Origin: a virus
IMG/VR virus record: IMGVR_UViG_3300032182_000245
Location: 1 to 32,696 of that record
Strand: one strand, 5' to 3'
DNA: 32,696 bases
Below, in pieces: positions 25,712-31,510 of this stretch; within the stretch, counting starts at the first letter, position 1, and every line of letters begins with the position of its first letter. The notes beneath the pieces were generated by a model that searched no databases, was not told the DNA's origin, and saw only the letters and a program-made list of their open reading frames with translations. The position numbers and the translations under genes are program-made.

Positions 25712-25902
25712 CATCGCATGACATGCTAATCGATACCATCAATCAGAAACTATTTGAAGTGTTCAACATGGGTAGAACACTCGATGATAGTGACTGGGAT
25801 GATGAGGCCGCAAGAGAGATCTCACAGCACATTCTTGAGATCGTAGAAGAATACCAATCAGTGAGAACACGTAGTTATGGACAATGGAGAGCAAGTGACT
25901 GA
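25708..25902 (+). CDS. Unrecognised 64-residue acidic protein
   Basis: Starts at ATG 25708, overlapping the DUF4385 stop (ATGA). It is acidic and helical (MLIDTINQKLFEVFNMG, DDSDWDDEAAREISQHILEIVEEY). No motif is recognised. It overlaps the next frame by 26 bases. Confidence 0.6.
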   Translation: MTSHDMLIDTINQKLFEVFNMGRTLDDSDWDDEAAREISQHILEIVEEYQSVRTRSYGQWRASD

Positions 25903-26182
25903 CAAAGTGAACCCGAAACTGGCATCATCATTTGGTGGCACAGTAGAGAAAGACATCCCCGATGATGTTGAATGGATCGATGATGCTTTCTATATTAAGG
26001 AGACACGCTTCGGACTATACACCAGTATCTTACGAGAGCCACTGGGACAACATTTTATTACTGGTGCAACATATGAGGGCGTACTCAAGATGTCACGCTG
26101 GCATTTAATGTGTCTGCAGGACGATTCCTTAAAAGATTACACAAGAGTTATCAATAGTGGTGTTGTTGGTGGTAAACTGTAG
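25877..26182 (+). CDS. Unrecognised 101-residue protein
   Basis: Reads from ATG 25877. An in-frame GTG at 25895, with GGAGAG just before it, is an alternative start that would shorten the overlap. It contains DDVEWIDDAFYIKETRFGLYTS and FITGATYEGVLKMSRWHL, suggesting a small alpha/beta fold. No family is recognised. Confidence 0.62.
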   Translation: MDNGEQVTDKVNPKLASSFGGTVEKDIPDDVEWIDDAFYIKETRFGLYTSILREPLGQHFITGATYEGVLKMSRWHLMCLQDDSLKDYTRVINSGVVGGKL

Positions 26183-26202
26183 TGTGAGATGAATATCACA
26201 TC

Positions 26203-26724
26203 ATGAACATCTTTGTAACTGACCAAGATCCCACCAAGTCTGCTCAAGTTCTACCTGACAAACATATTGTCAAGATGCCACTAGAGACATGCCAGATGGC
26301 ATCAGTTATCTTCTCAAAGCATCACTGGGACTGGGGCATCATTCACAAGAAAGATGGTACACCATACCGCACAACTGGTGGATTCAAGCATCATCCCTGC
26401 ACATTGTGGGCAGCATCTAGTCTAGTAAACTTTGCATGGATGCTACATCATGGTTTTGATTTGATGTTTGAGTATAGTCAACGCTTCGGTAAAGAGCATG
26501 GTTGTTATATCACTATGTGTGAAGCAATGGCAATTTTCCATGGTCATGGTGGTAACATATATGACCATACTCAAGCAAAAGACTTCGCTAGAGCAATGCC
26601 TGACGAATTCAAGTATGATGATAGCATAGATACATTTACGGCATACAAAATGTACATTGCTTCAAAACCTTGGGTAGCAGATAACTACCGACGTATGCCA
26701 CAACGCAAACCAAACTGGATCTAA
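26203..26724 (+). CDS. Conserved phage protein, 173 residues, function unknown
   Basis: A His- and Trp-rich protein with well-formed motifs: SAQVLPDKHIVKMPLETCQM, FKHHPCTLWAASSLVNFAWML, FEYSQRFGKEHGCYITM, and ASKPWVADNYRRMPQRKPNW. I associate these phrases with a protein common in marine T4-like phages. The LPDKHIVKMPLET and HPCTLWA pattern faintly recalls pyrimidine-dimer-glycosylase-like families, but not enough to assign. Several conserved-looking histidines suggest an enzyme. It is preceded by a five-codon ORF whose stop overlaps its ATG. Confidence 0.65.
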   Translation: MNIFVTDQDPTKSAQVLPDKHIVKMPLETCQMASVIFSKHHWDWGIIHKKDGTPYRTTGGFKHHPCTLWAASSLVNFAWMLHHGFDLMFEYSQRFGKEHGCYITMCEAMAIFHGHGGNIYDHTQAKDFARAMPDEFKYDDSIDTFTAYKMYIASKPWVADNYRRMPQRKPNWI

Positions 26725-26726
26725 CT

Positions 26727-26921
26727 ATGGCCTACATGTCCGATCATTACATGGAAAACTACTGGTCTGGAGCAGAAAGTAAGAAGTACATTGTCACGAT
26801 AGATGATGATGGTATTCTTAAACTTCCTGATGAGATAGTGGATTCACTGAAATGGGAAGAAGGCGACACACTAGAATGGATTGACAACAAAGACGGATCA
26901 TTTACACTCAAGAAAATCTAA
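26727..26921 (+). CDS. AbrB/SpoVT-like swapped-hairpin protein
   Basis: A 64-residue protein. The segment from about residue 21 to the end (YIVTIDDDGILKLPDEIVDSL, then W-EEGDTLEW and DGSFTLKK) matches the AbrB/MazE swapped-hairpin fold, which dimerises and usually binds DNA. No toxin partner is adjacent, and the N-terminal 20 residues are an extension. A transcriptional regulator of phage or host genes is plausible. It ends in a TAATG overlap with the next gene. Confidence 0.75.
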   Translation: MAYMSDHYMENYWSGAESKKYIVTIDDDGILKLPDEIVDSLKWEEGDTLEWIDNKDGSFTLKKI

Positions 26922-27142
26922 TGGCATTATCACAATCAGTCAACGAATCTCTCGATGAGGCATCATCAGCACTACGCAATGCATTAGCATTTGCAGCACG
27001 GGGTGAACGCGCCAACGTGTGTAGTGAAATTGCAGATATGATACAAAAGATTGACGCACTGCGTACAATCGATGAGATCATGGATAAATTAGAGAATAGA
27101 AAAGAGGGAGACAGTGGTACATGGGGACCAATCGTAGAGTGA
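26921..27142 (+). CDS. Unrecognised 73-residue helical protein
   Basis: Helical throughout (LDEASSALRNALAFAARGERANV, IADMIQKIDALRTIDEIMDKL), suggestive of a small helical bundle or dimer. It starts on the stop codon of the AbrB-like gene, so the two are likely made together and may work together. No family is recognised. Confidence 0.65.
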   Translation: MALSQSVNESLDEASSALRNALAFAARGERANVCSEIADMIQKIDALRTIDEIMDKLENRKEGDSGTWGPIVE

Positions 27143-27297
27143 ACATTGAACTAGGCCAAGACTTGCAAGATGAGTATGAATTTTGGTTAGAAGCGAAGAA
27201 GTCATTATGTGTAGAGCGTAGTATCAATAGTTTTCTGAACTATATACATTACTACGGCACACATGATAACCCCAAGAATCCAGATGACGCTGACTAA
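27121..27297 (+). CDS. Unrecognised 58-residue protein
   Basis: Reads from ATG 27121 (GTG at 27139 is an alternative with less overlap) to TAA 27295-27297. The sequence RRVNIELGQDLQDEYEFWLEAKK, followed by SINSFLNYIHYYG, has a beta-strand-then-helices layout faintly like ribbon-helix-helix proteins. That resemblance is too weak to assign. It fills the interval between two other small genes. Confidence 0.5.
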   Translation: MGTNRRVNIELGQDLQDEYEFWLEAKKSLCVERSINSFLNYIHYYGTHDNPKNPDDAD

Positions 27298-27466
27298 AAG
27301 ACAATCAGTATGGATCTGTCGCCGCATGATGAAGATATGGCATAAAGAGATGCGCGGCGACATGGTGGCAAAACAGGAATACTGGGAGTATTTCCTTGAC
27401 ACCCTGCACGAAGCAGGGTATATTGATGATGTTGATCGAGGCACATGGCAATGTCCATTCAAGTAA
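27284..27466 (+). CDS. Unrecognised 60-residue basic protein
   Basis: Starts at ATG 27284 (an in-frame ATG at 27263 would overlap the previous gene further). Basic, Trp- and Met-rich (TLTKRQSVWICRRMMKIWHKEM, ending GTWQCPFK) with two cysteines. No motif is recognised. It overlaps the next gene. Confidence 0.5.
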   Translation: MTLTKRQSVWICRRMMKIWHKEMRGDMVAKQEYWEYFLDTLHEAGYIDDVDRGTWQCPFK

Positions 27467-27645
27467 CACTGACTGATAGTGAGCTGTTCATGCTCACTTG
27501 TTCGCTACAATATCTCGAACGCACTGCACAAATGCGTATTGAAGAAGAAGTGGGCGCAATCGCTCCTCTGTATAACAAATTGGTATCGTATCGAGAGGAT
27601 GCGAAGCGTATCACACGCCATGGCGGAGACATGGATGCTCTGTGA
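27451..27645 (+). CDS. Unrecognised 64-residue protein
   Basis: ATG 27451 is preferred over the in-frame ATG 27445 because GAGG at 27438-27441 is then nine bases away. It begins SIQVTLTDSELFMLTCSL and continues with a charged helix (RTAQMRIEEEVGAIAPLYNKL). No known family. The next 78 bases (27646-27723) hold no gene but contain a weak hairpin (GCCAC/GTGGC) and a candidate -10 at 27693. Confidence 0.55.
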   Translation: MSIQVTLTDSELFMLTCSLQYLERTAQMRIEEEVGAIAPLYNKLVSYREDAKRITRHGGDMDAL

Positions 27646-27692
27646 CAGATAGAGAGGTGGCCACTATGGTGGCACAGGACCCCAAAACCATG

Positions 27693-27698
27693 TATATT
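27693..27698 (+). promoter_or_regulatory. Candidate -10 element (TATATT)
   Basis: TATATT lies 25 bases before the ATG at 27724. No good -35 hexamer is visible 17 bases upstream, so this is a weak call. The spacing to the start matches the other TATACT-type sites to the right. Confidence 0.35.
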
Positions 27699-27723
27699 AA
27701 AAGGGTCAAAGGAACACCACCAC

Positions 27724-27963
27724 ATGCAACTGCTCAACTCCGCCACTCAAGTTGACTACTATCCCGTCACTCCTGCTGGCAACCGTTTCGTGCGTCGTGT
27801 GACCTGGCATCCTGGTGCTGACACCGAGATGACCACATTCTCCACCATCGTCAAGTCCGAGATGATGTATGATGCTAACCAGCGGATTGCTAATGGTGCT
27901 GAAGTGACAGACTTCAACATTCATTGCTACAATGGCAGTGACTACGCTCCCATGGCATGTTGA
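27724..27963 (+). CDS. Unrecognised 79-residue protein
   Basis: Preceded by a good ribosome-binding site AAAGGA (27708-27713). Codons are GC-rich compared with neighbouring small genes. The sequence (NRFVRRVTWHPGADTEMTTFSTIVKSEMMYDANQRIANGAEVTDF split for reading) suggests an alpha/beta fold but no known domain. The 57 bases after it contain a weak GTCTC/GAGAC hairpin and a six-T run (28012-28017) ten bases beyond the stem, too far apart for a confident terminator. Confidence 0.6.
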   Translation: MQLLNSATQVDYYPVTPAGNRFVRRVTWHPGADTEMTTFSTIVKSEMMYDANQRIANGAEVTDFNIHCYNGSDYAPMAC

Positions 27964-28020
27964 TACGAGGGTCTATGTAATTGTGTCTCCAGCCGCGAGA
28001 CCTCCCCTCACTTTTTTATT

Positions 28021-28188
28021 ATGATCACATCTAAAGCACAGATCATCAACACAATCAAGGAGTGCTGCACAGGCAGTGCTCTCACTAAAACTGAAAAGTT
28101 TCAAGTGTTCTGTAATGTGTGTGATAACATGTTACATGCAGGACAGATCACCAAAGCACAACACACTCGCTGGACTAACGTATTCTGA
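28021..28188 (+). CDS. Unrecognised 55-residue Cys-rich protein
   Basis: Open from ATG 28021 to TGA 28186-28188. Contains ECC (C15, C16), C31 and C34 as a C-x-x-C pair (CNVC), and a His/Lys-rich C-terminus. A zinc-binding mini-protein is possible but unproven. Two bases separate it from the next ATG. Confidence 0.5.
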   Translation: MITSKAQIINTIKECCTGSALTKTEKFQVFCNVCDNMLHAGQITKAQHTRWTNVF

Positions 28189-28190
28189 TC

Positions 28191-28355
28191 ATGACCACAA
28201 AGTATCAAGTCACCATCAAATCACAGAGCGGCACGTTCAAGCAAGAGCACATTGTGTCGCGCAAGGCTGCACAAACTATTGCGGACTACATCAACAACAA
28301 CGGTTATTCTAGCTTCAATGATGTCGAATCAGTCGAAATCCAACCATATGTCTGA
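28191..28355 (+). CDS. Unrecognised 54-residue protein
   Basis: Open from ATG 28191 to TGA 28353-28355. It starts TTKYQVTIKSQSGTFKQEHI, then a helix (RKAAQTIADYINNNG) and a final strand (VESVEIQPYV), a compact beta-alpha-beta layout. Its last eight bases overlap the next gene. Confidence 0.55.
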   Translation: MTTKYQVTIKSQSGTFKQEHIVSRKAAQTIADYINNNGYSSFNDVESVEIQPYV

Positions 28356-28473
28356 AAACACTGACAATCGTCACGAAAATTATTGGTTGGACGAAGCATT
28401 TGTTGCCGCAATCGAAGAGCGTGCTAAAGTGCTAGAGGTGACAGTTGATTATTACATAGCAGAGTTTATGTAA
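28348..28473 (+). CDS. Unrecognised 41-residue protein
   Basis: Starts at ATG 28348 inside the end of the previous gene and ends TAA 28471-28473. It has one clear helix (DEAFVAAIEERAKVLEVTVD) and an acidic overall charge. Very small, but tightly packed between genes. Confidence 0.45.
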   Translation: MSENTDNRHENYWLDEAFVAAIEERAKVLEVTVDYYIAEFM

Positions 28474-28490
28474 CTGTCATCTACTATACA

Positions 28491-28496
28491 TATAAT
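28491..28496 (+). promoter_or_regulatory. Candidate -10 element (TATAAT)
   Basis: A consensus TATAAT in the 44-base gap before 28518, with the ATG 21 bases downstream. No convincing -35 is seen. Confidence 0.4.
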
Positions 28497-28517
28497 CAAG
28501 TAGACGCATTTTCTACC

Positions 28518-28661
28518 ATGACAGATTCCGAAAAGGCAATGGTTGACGAGATGAAATCCCTCATCAAAGACCAGAACGAGAAGATCCAAGATCAAGACGC
28601 TTACATCAAAGAATTGCAACAGGAAATGAGTGACATGCATGACAGAGAGTATGATTGCTGA
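28518..28661 (+). CDS. Unrecognised 47-residue coiled-coil protein
   Basis: Open from ATG 28518 to TGA 28659-28661. Almost wholly Glu/Lys/Gln/Asp with hydrophobics at heptad-like spacing (MVDEMKSLIKDQNEKIQDQDAYI split for reading), so a short coiled coil is likely. Function unknown. Confidence 0.5.
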   Translation: MTDSEKAMVDEMKSLIKDQNEKIQDQDAYIKELQQEMSDMHDREYDC

Positions 28662-28911
28662 CATTATTCATGATTTCGATTCCCATCTAGACAGTGGTCA
28701 TGTTTGGATGGTTGAGCTTGAACTAGAGTGGATGGATGAACATTCTGATCCACCAAATGGTTGGTTTAACGTTCACACTTATGTGGTCGCACCCAACCGT
28801 GACCTAGCACAATACATCACCACAACTCTGTATCCTGATGCTCTCTCATTTGTCATTGACGATAAACCAGTTACTAGAGAGGGATATGTTACCCGTAGGG
28901 ACAGAAGTTGA
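28651..28911 (+). CDS. Unrecognised 86-residue protein
   Basis: ATG 28651 gives an 11-base overlap with the previous gene; ATG 28639 and GTG 28630 are in-frame alternatives. The protein is acidic (IHDFDSHLDSGHVWMVELELEWMDE) with a second half like a small alpha/beta domain (NVHTYVVAPNRDLAQYIT). No family is recognised. Confidence 0.58.
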   Translation: MIADIIHDFDSHLDSGHVWMVELELEWMDEHSDPPNGWFNVHTYVVAPNRDLAQYITTTLYPDALSFVIDDKPVTREGYVTRRDRS

Positions 28912-29086
28912 GTATGATGGACAACTTGGATTCGTAAAGTTTGCGTGTCCAGAGTTCAATCAGATGACAATATGCACCAAGGAATGGCCTGACAAAGAGA
29001 CAGGTATCATGCGACAAGTGTGTCATGTTGTCTATGAAGATCGCTTTCACCTTATTAAACTAATCAACGGAAACCAATCACGCTAA
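28886..29086 (+). CDS. Unrecognised 66-residue protein with SH3-like opening
   Basis: ATG 28886 is preceded by AGAGAGG (28876-28882), a usable ribosome-binding site, and is preferred to a farther upstream start. It opens MLPVGTEVEYDGQLGFVKFAC, the kind of strand-turn-strand found in small SH3-like barrels, and continues to a VVYEDRFHLIKL ending. Function unknown. It overlaps the previous gene by 26 bases. Confidence 0.58.
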   Translation: MLPVGTEVEYDGQLGFVKFACPEFNQMTICTKEWPDKETGIMRQVCHVVYEDRFHLIKLINGNQSR

Positions 29087-29092
29087 TTTACT

Positions 29093-29221
29093 ATGGAAGA
29101 CATGATGATTGATCGCTGGTCTGATGATCCAGCAGTGCGGGAGTCTATCCTGCGCGAAGCAGCAATGGAGATTCTGTGGGACAGTGAAGAAACCTTACCA
29201 CCAGAGCTCGACGACTTCTGA
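29093..29221 (+). CDS. Unrecognised 42-residue acidic protein
   Basis: Open from ATG 29093 to TGA 29219-29221. Strongly acidic (MIDRWSDDPAVRESILREAA, then SEETLPPELDDF). It fills the space before the next promoter. No known motif. Confidence 0.5.
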   Translation: MEDMMIDRWSDDPAVRESILREAAMEILWDSEETLPPELDDF

Positions 29222-29229
29222 TTCAGTTC

Positions 29230-29235
29230 TATACT
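29230..29235 (+). promoter_or_regulatory. Candidate promoter -10 (TATACT)
   Basis: TATACT lies 22 bases before ATG 29258. TCGACG at 29208-29213 could serve as a -35 with a 16-base spacer. If real, it excludes the ATG at 29237, which would lie upstream of the transcript start. Confidence 0.45.
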
Positions 29236-29257
29236 GATGATCTCAACACCCCAACTG

Positions 29258-29494
29258 ATGACAATCGACAGCAACCTGCTCACCGTGATCGAGTCCCTTC
29301 AGAACGCCCTGCAAGTGGGTTCAAGGGCAACTGACACTGTAAACCCCGTAGACGCTGACGGAACGCCCCTCCTGGACCCCCTGACGGGCGATCAGAAGGC
29401 ATCCTATGCCTATGCTTATGGGTGGAACAGATCAACCATCGAAAATACGATCAAATCCCTGGAGATGATCCGAGATATGATGACAGTTGAATGA
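29258..29494 (+). CDS. Unrecognised 78-residue protein
   Basis: ATG 29258 is chosen over 29237 because of the TATACT at 29230-29235. Codons are GC-rich. The protein is helical (LLTVIESLQNALQVG, then NRSTIENTIKSLEMIRDMM) with a middle loop of the type DADGTPLLDPLTG. No family is recognised. An intrinsic terminator follows ten bases after its stop. Confidence 0.6.
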   Translation: MTIDSNLLTVIESLQNALQVGSRATDTVNPVDADGTPLLDPLTGDQKASYAYAYGWNRSTIENTIKSLEMIRDMMTVE

Positions 29495-29504
29495 GTGTCC
29501 ACCA

Positions 29505-29527
29505 ACCGCCCCAGAGGCGGTTTTTTT
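29505..29527 (+). terminator. Rho-independent terminator
   Basis: Six-base-pair stem ACCGCC/GGCGGT with loop CCAGA, then TTTTTTT (the first T also closes the stem). It separates the gene ending at 29494 from the promoter at 29532. Confidence 0.85.
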
Positions 29528-29531
29528 GTGC

Positions 29532-29537
29532 CATACT
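29532..29537 (+). promoter_or_regulatory. Candidate promoter -10 (CATACT) after the terminator
   Basis: The bases around it, CCATACTATGTTCATA, closely resemble CCATACTGTATTCACA after the terminator at 23271. No -35 match is visible, because the terminator stem occupies that position. The ATG lies 28 bases downstream. Confidence 0.45.
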
Positions 29538-29565
29538 ATGTTCATAGCAATCGAGGGAACACCCC

Positions 29566-29817
29566 ATGGCCACCACCGTCGTCAAGCACTCCTTCTACAA
29601 GATCGAGATCGACACCGTGGACGCTCCCCAGCACCCCATCGTGTACTTCCGCAAGTGTGGCAAGTGTACCACTGCTAAGGGCATGGATCGTCAGCACAAT
29701 CGCATCGTGAACGAGACTGTTGATGCATGGCGTCAGTTTGAAGGTCAGATCCGTCGCTACACCATCTCCCGTGTGCCAGCTGACGTAGTGGTCGCAGGTG
29801 ACATCCGTAACGCCTGA
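29566..29817 (+). CDS. Unrecognised 83-residue protein with CxxC
   Basis: Preceded by GAGG (29553-29556) at nine bases and by its own candidate promoter. Codons are among the most GC-rich in the window. It contains FRKCGKCTTAKG, a C-x-x-C pair that could bind zinc or be redox-active. The rest (RIVNETVDAWRQFEGQIRRY) is helical and basic. No family is recognised. Confidence 0.65.
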   Translation: MATTVVKHSFYKIEIDTVDAPQHPIVYFRKCGKCTTAKGMDRQHNRIVNETVDAWRQFEGQIRRYTISRVPADVVVAGDIRNA

Positions 29818-29824
29818 TAGGCCC

Positions 29825-29830
29825 TATACT
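29825..29830 (+). promoter_or_regulatory. Candidate promoter -10 (TATACT)
   Basis: TATACT lies 24 bases before ATG 29855. GTGACA at 29798-29803 is the nearest -35-like hexamer, but the 21-base spacer is too long for a standard promoter. Confidence 0.4.
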
Positions 29831-29854
29831 AATCACATCGACAGCAAACCAATC

Positions 29855-30013
29855 ATGCTCTGGAAAGATCGCAACGGTCGGATGCACAGCACCACCAACC
29901 TTCTGCCTCAAGATAACACTGACGACTTTCTCGAAAATACTAGACTTGTTGCCGAAAAGACTGGCAACCTTGACCTCTGGGAAGAAATGTTCGGAGATGA
30001 CATTACCAACTGA
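29855..30013 (+). CDS. Unrecognised 52-residue protein
   Basis: Read from ATG 29855 rather than an upstream GTG at 29798, because TATACT at 29825 implies a transcript start just before it. It runs LWKDRNGRMHSTTNLLPQD, then an acidic helix (VAEKTGNLDLWEEMFGDD). It overlaps the next gene by 17 bases. Confidence 0.52.
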   Translation: MLWKDRNGRMHSTTNLLPQDNTDDFLENTRLVAEKTGNLDLWEEMFGDDITN

Positions 30014-30743
30014 TTTCCCACACACAGCACCTGAAGGTTATCACTATGAGACCACTCCTGCCAAACAAAATTACACTGCTATTTGGTTGTGCCATCATCG
30101 TGAATACATTTATCACGATACACCTATTAGAACGATCTGGGGCTATCATGGAGGAAAAGCACAATGCTATCATGCGCCTATATCAGCCACCAAGCGCGGA
30201 AATAAGGTAGATTTGCGCGACACCACACCGTACACTGCCATGCAACTCATGAAAACCACACTGGACAGCGCAGAAACTGGCACACTTGCCGCCCAACAGG
30301 GACCAGATCCGCTTATGATTACTACAGTTCAAACAAAGGACATGAAAACCGAGTTCGCTGACTTCGTTGCCACCCAGGATGCGCGGAACACCATTCAACT
30401 CAACGTCCGTAAGTACACCCTGATGCTCTGTGACGCTCTGGAGCAGAACTTCAAGGACCGTAATCACGGCAAGGTTGGTGGTCATGAGGCACCTGTCTAC
30501 AAGTTTGTGATCGAAGAAGGTCGCAAATACCACAAAATCATCATGGAGGTTCCTAATCACAACCGTATGCCATCCCGCAGTGTTCATGCCTTTGTTGATA
30601 AGAAGACTGGTGAAGTCTACAAGGCCGCTAGTTTCAAACAACCTGCCAAGGGAGTACGTTTCAACCTGTTGATCATTGAGCAACGTGAGTGGTTGCTTGC
30701 TAATGCAGATTGGGCAGGTGGTTATCTCTACCAACGGGGTTGA
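29997..30743 (+). CDS. Two-domain phage protein, apparent fusion
   Basis: A 248-residue protein from ATG 29997. An earlier in-frame ATG at 29946 overlaps the previous gene more. The first 110 or so residues (EGYHYETTPAKQNYTAIWLC, IRTIWGYHGGKAQCYH) have AT-richer codons. The last 135 or so (from TEFADFVATQDARN) look like a separate phage protein, with VRKYTLMLCDALEQ, GRKYHKIIMEV, VHAFVDKKTGEVYKAASF and PAKGVRFNLL. That second part has a pattern I know from stand-alone proteins of other phages. Internal ATGs at 30317 and 30340 could allow separate translation of it. The function of both parts is unknown. Its TGA lies inside the next promoter's -35 box. Confidence 0.65.
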   Translation: MTLPTDFPHTAPEGYHYETTPAKQNYTAIWLCHHREYIYHDTPIRTIWGYHGGKAQCYHAPISATKRGNKVDLRDTTPYTAMQLMKTTLDSAETGTLAAQQGPDPLMITTVQTKDMKTEFADFVATQDARNTIQLNVRKYTLMLCDALEQNFKDRNHGKVGGHEAPVYKFVIEEGRKYHKIIMEVPNHNRMPSRSVHAFVDKKTGEVYKAASFKQPAKGVRFNLLIIEQREWLLANADWAGGYLYQRG

Positions 30744-30768
30744 CACCCCACTCAATACATAGTATACT
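30740..30768 (+). promoter_or_regulatory. Consensus sigma70 promoter with -35 in a hairpin
   Basis: TTGACA (30740-30745), a 17-base spacer and TATACT (30763-30768), close to the bacterial consensus. The -35 sits in the palindrome GGGGTTGACACCCC (30736-30749, five-base-pair stem) and overlaps the stop of the previous gene. No T-run follows, so this copy is not a terminator. The ATG is 25 bases downstream. Confidence 0.75.
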
Positions 30769-30793
30769 AACTCTATTCACACCAAGGAGCACA

Positions 30794-31018
30794 ATGGACC
30801 ACGATCTCATGTATGTTGTTGTCAATGGCGAAGCAATCATGATCGAGAATGGCACTGCTGTATCATATCTCATTGATGATGAGGATGGTACGATTGACTG
30901 GACAGCAGGTGATACTGTTGACTGGGAAGATATGCTCCCTGGTGAGTATCAGATGTATAAGGCAGCATATGATTTCTTGCTGACTTATTCTAACACCTAC
31001 TCTGTGTATACCAAATGA
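30794..31018 (+). CDS. Unrecognised 74-residue acidic protein
   Basis: Starts at ATG 30794 with the best ribosome-binding site in the window (AAGGAG, 30784-30789) behind the best promoter, so it is probably strongly expressed early. The sequence is acidic (LMYVVVNGEAIMIENGTAV, DDEDGTIDWTAGDTVDWED), beta-rich in its first half. No family is recognised. Strong early expression makes it a candidate host-interaction protein. It ends in an ATGA overlap. Confidence 0.65.
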   Translation: MDHDLMYVVVNGEAIMIENGTAVSYLIDDEDGTIDWTAGDTVDWEDMLPGEYQMYKAAYDFLLTYSNTYSVYTK

Positions 31019-31248
31019 GCATCGTATCTGACCATGTTCTAGAACTACTAGAACCAATCACTGACGAACTAAAAGTACGTCCACGTTTTGATGTTACCGA
31101 TCGTGAGTATCAACTCTTCTGGCGTTATCATGGACATTATCCTGCTGATTTCGCTGCTGCAGTAGCAAAAGCACTGCCAAAACAGTATGAGTTCGTCTCC
31201 TACGACCATTTGCAAAACAAACTTGAGGTGAAGACCAATGACGTTTGA
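31015..31248 (+). CDS. Unrecognised 77-residue protein
   Basis: Starts on the stop of the previous gene (ATGA, 31015-31018). A compact alpha/beta-looking protein (LELLEPITDELKVRPRFDV, FWRYHGHYPADFAAAVAKAL). No motif is recognised. It overlaps the next gene by 11 bases. Confidence 0.6.
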   Translation: MSIVSDHVLELLEPITDELKVRPRFDVTDREYQLFWRYHGHYPADFAAAVAKALPKQYEFVSYDHLQNKLEVKTNDV

Positions 31249-31510
31249 TGAACAACGTGATGCTGAAAAACTCTCACGACAAATGGATACGATCCTACAG
31301 AATCGTGAGCGTCGTTTCATGTTCCTTACCAAGCGTGATCGTGTAGATGATGCCATTGCTGTTGCTGATGAGTTTTATGAATGGTTAGCACCAGATCATG
31401 AAGATGATGATGACCTGATCCTTTATTTCAATGCCGAAGAACTCGAAGACCTCTACTACGAAAAGAAAGCGGAAGCACGTCGTAACCGATCGAAGAAAAA
31501 AGATCACTGA
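31238..31510 (+). CDS. Unrecognised 90-residue charged protein
   Basis: Highly charged and helical (FDEQRDAEKLSRQMDTILQNR, DDAIAVADEFYEWL), ending with a very basic RRNRSKKKDH just after an A6 run (31496-31501). It shares 80 bases with the next gene in another frame, far more than other junctions here, so the two may be linked by frameshifting or by a sequence error. Confidence 0.55.
   Translation: MTFDEQRDAEKLSRQMDTILQNRERRFMFLTKRDRVDDAIAVADEFYEWLAPDHEDDDDLILYFNAEELEDLYYEKKAEARRNRSKKKDH

Noticed and set aside
27660-27680. GCCAC/GTGGC hairpin as a terminator
   Set aside because: The stem is only five base pairs and no T-run follows.
27985-28017. GTCTC/GAGAC hairpin with T6 as a terminator
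   Set aside because: The T-run starts ten bases beyond the stem, too far for a standard intrinsic terminator. The CCTCCCC between them resembles an anti-Shine-Dalgarno sequence, but that is probably chance.
30183-30755. 190-residue - strand frame opposite the fusion gene
   Set aside because: The + strand product has recognisable phage protein phrases. The antisense frame has none and covers a strong + strand promoter.
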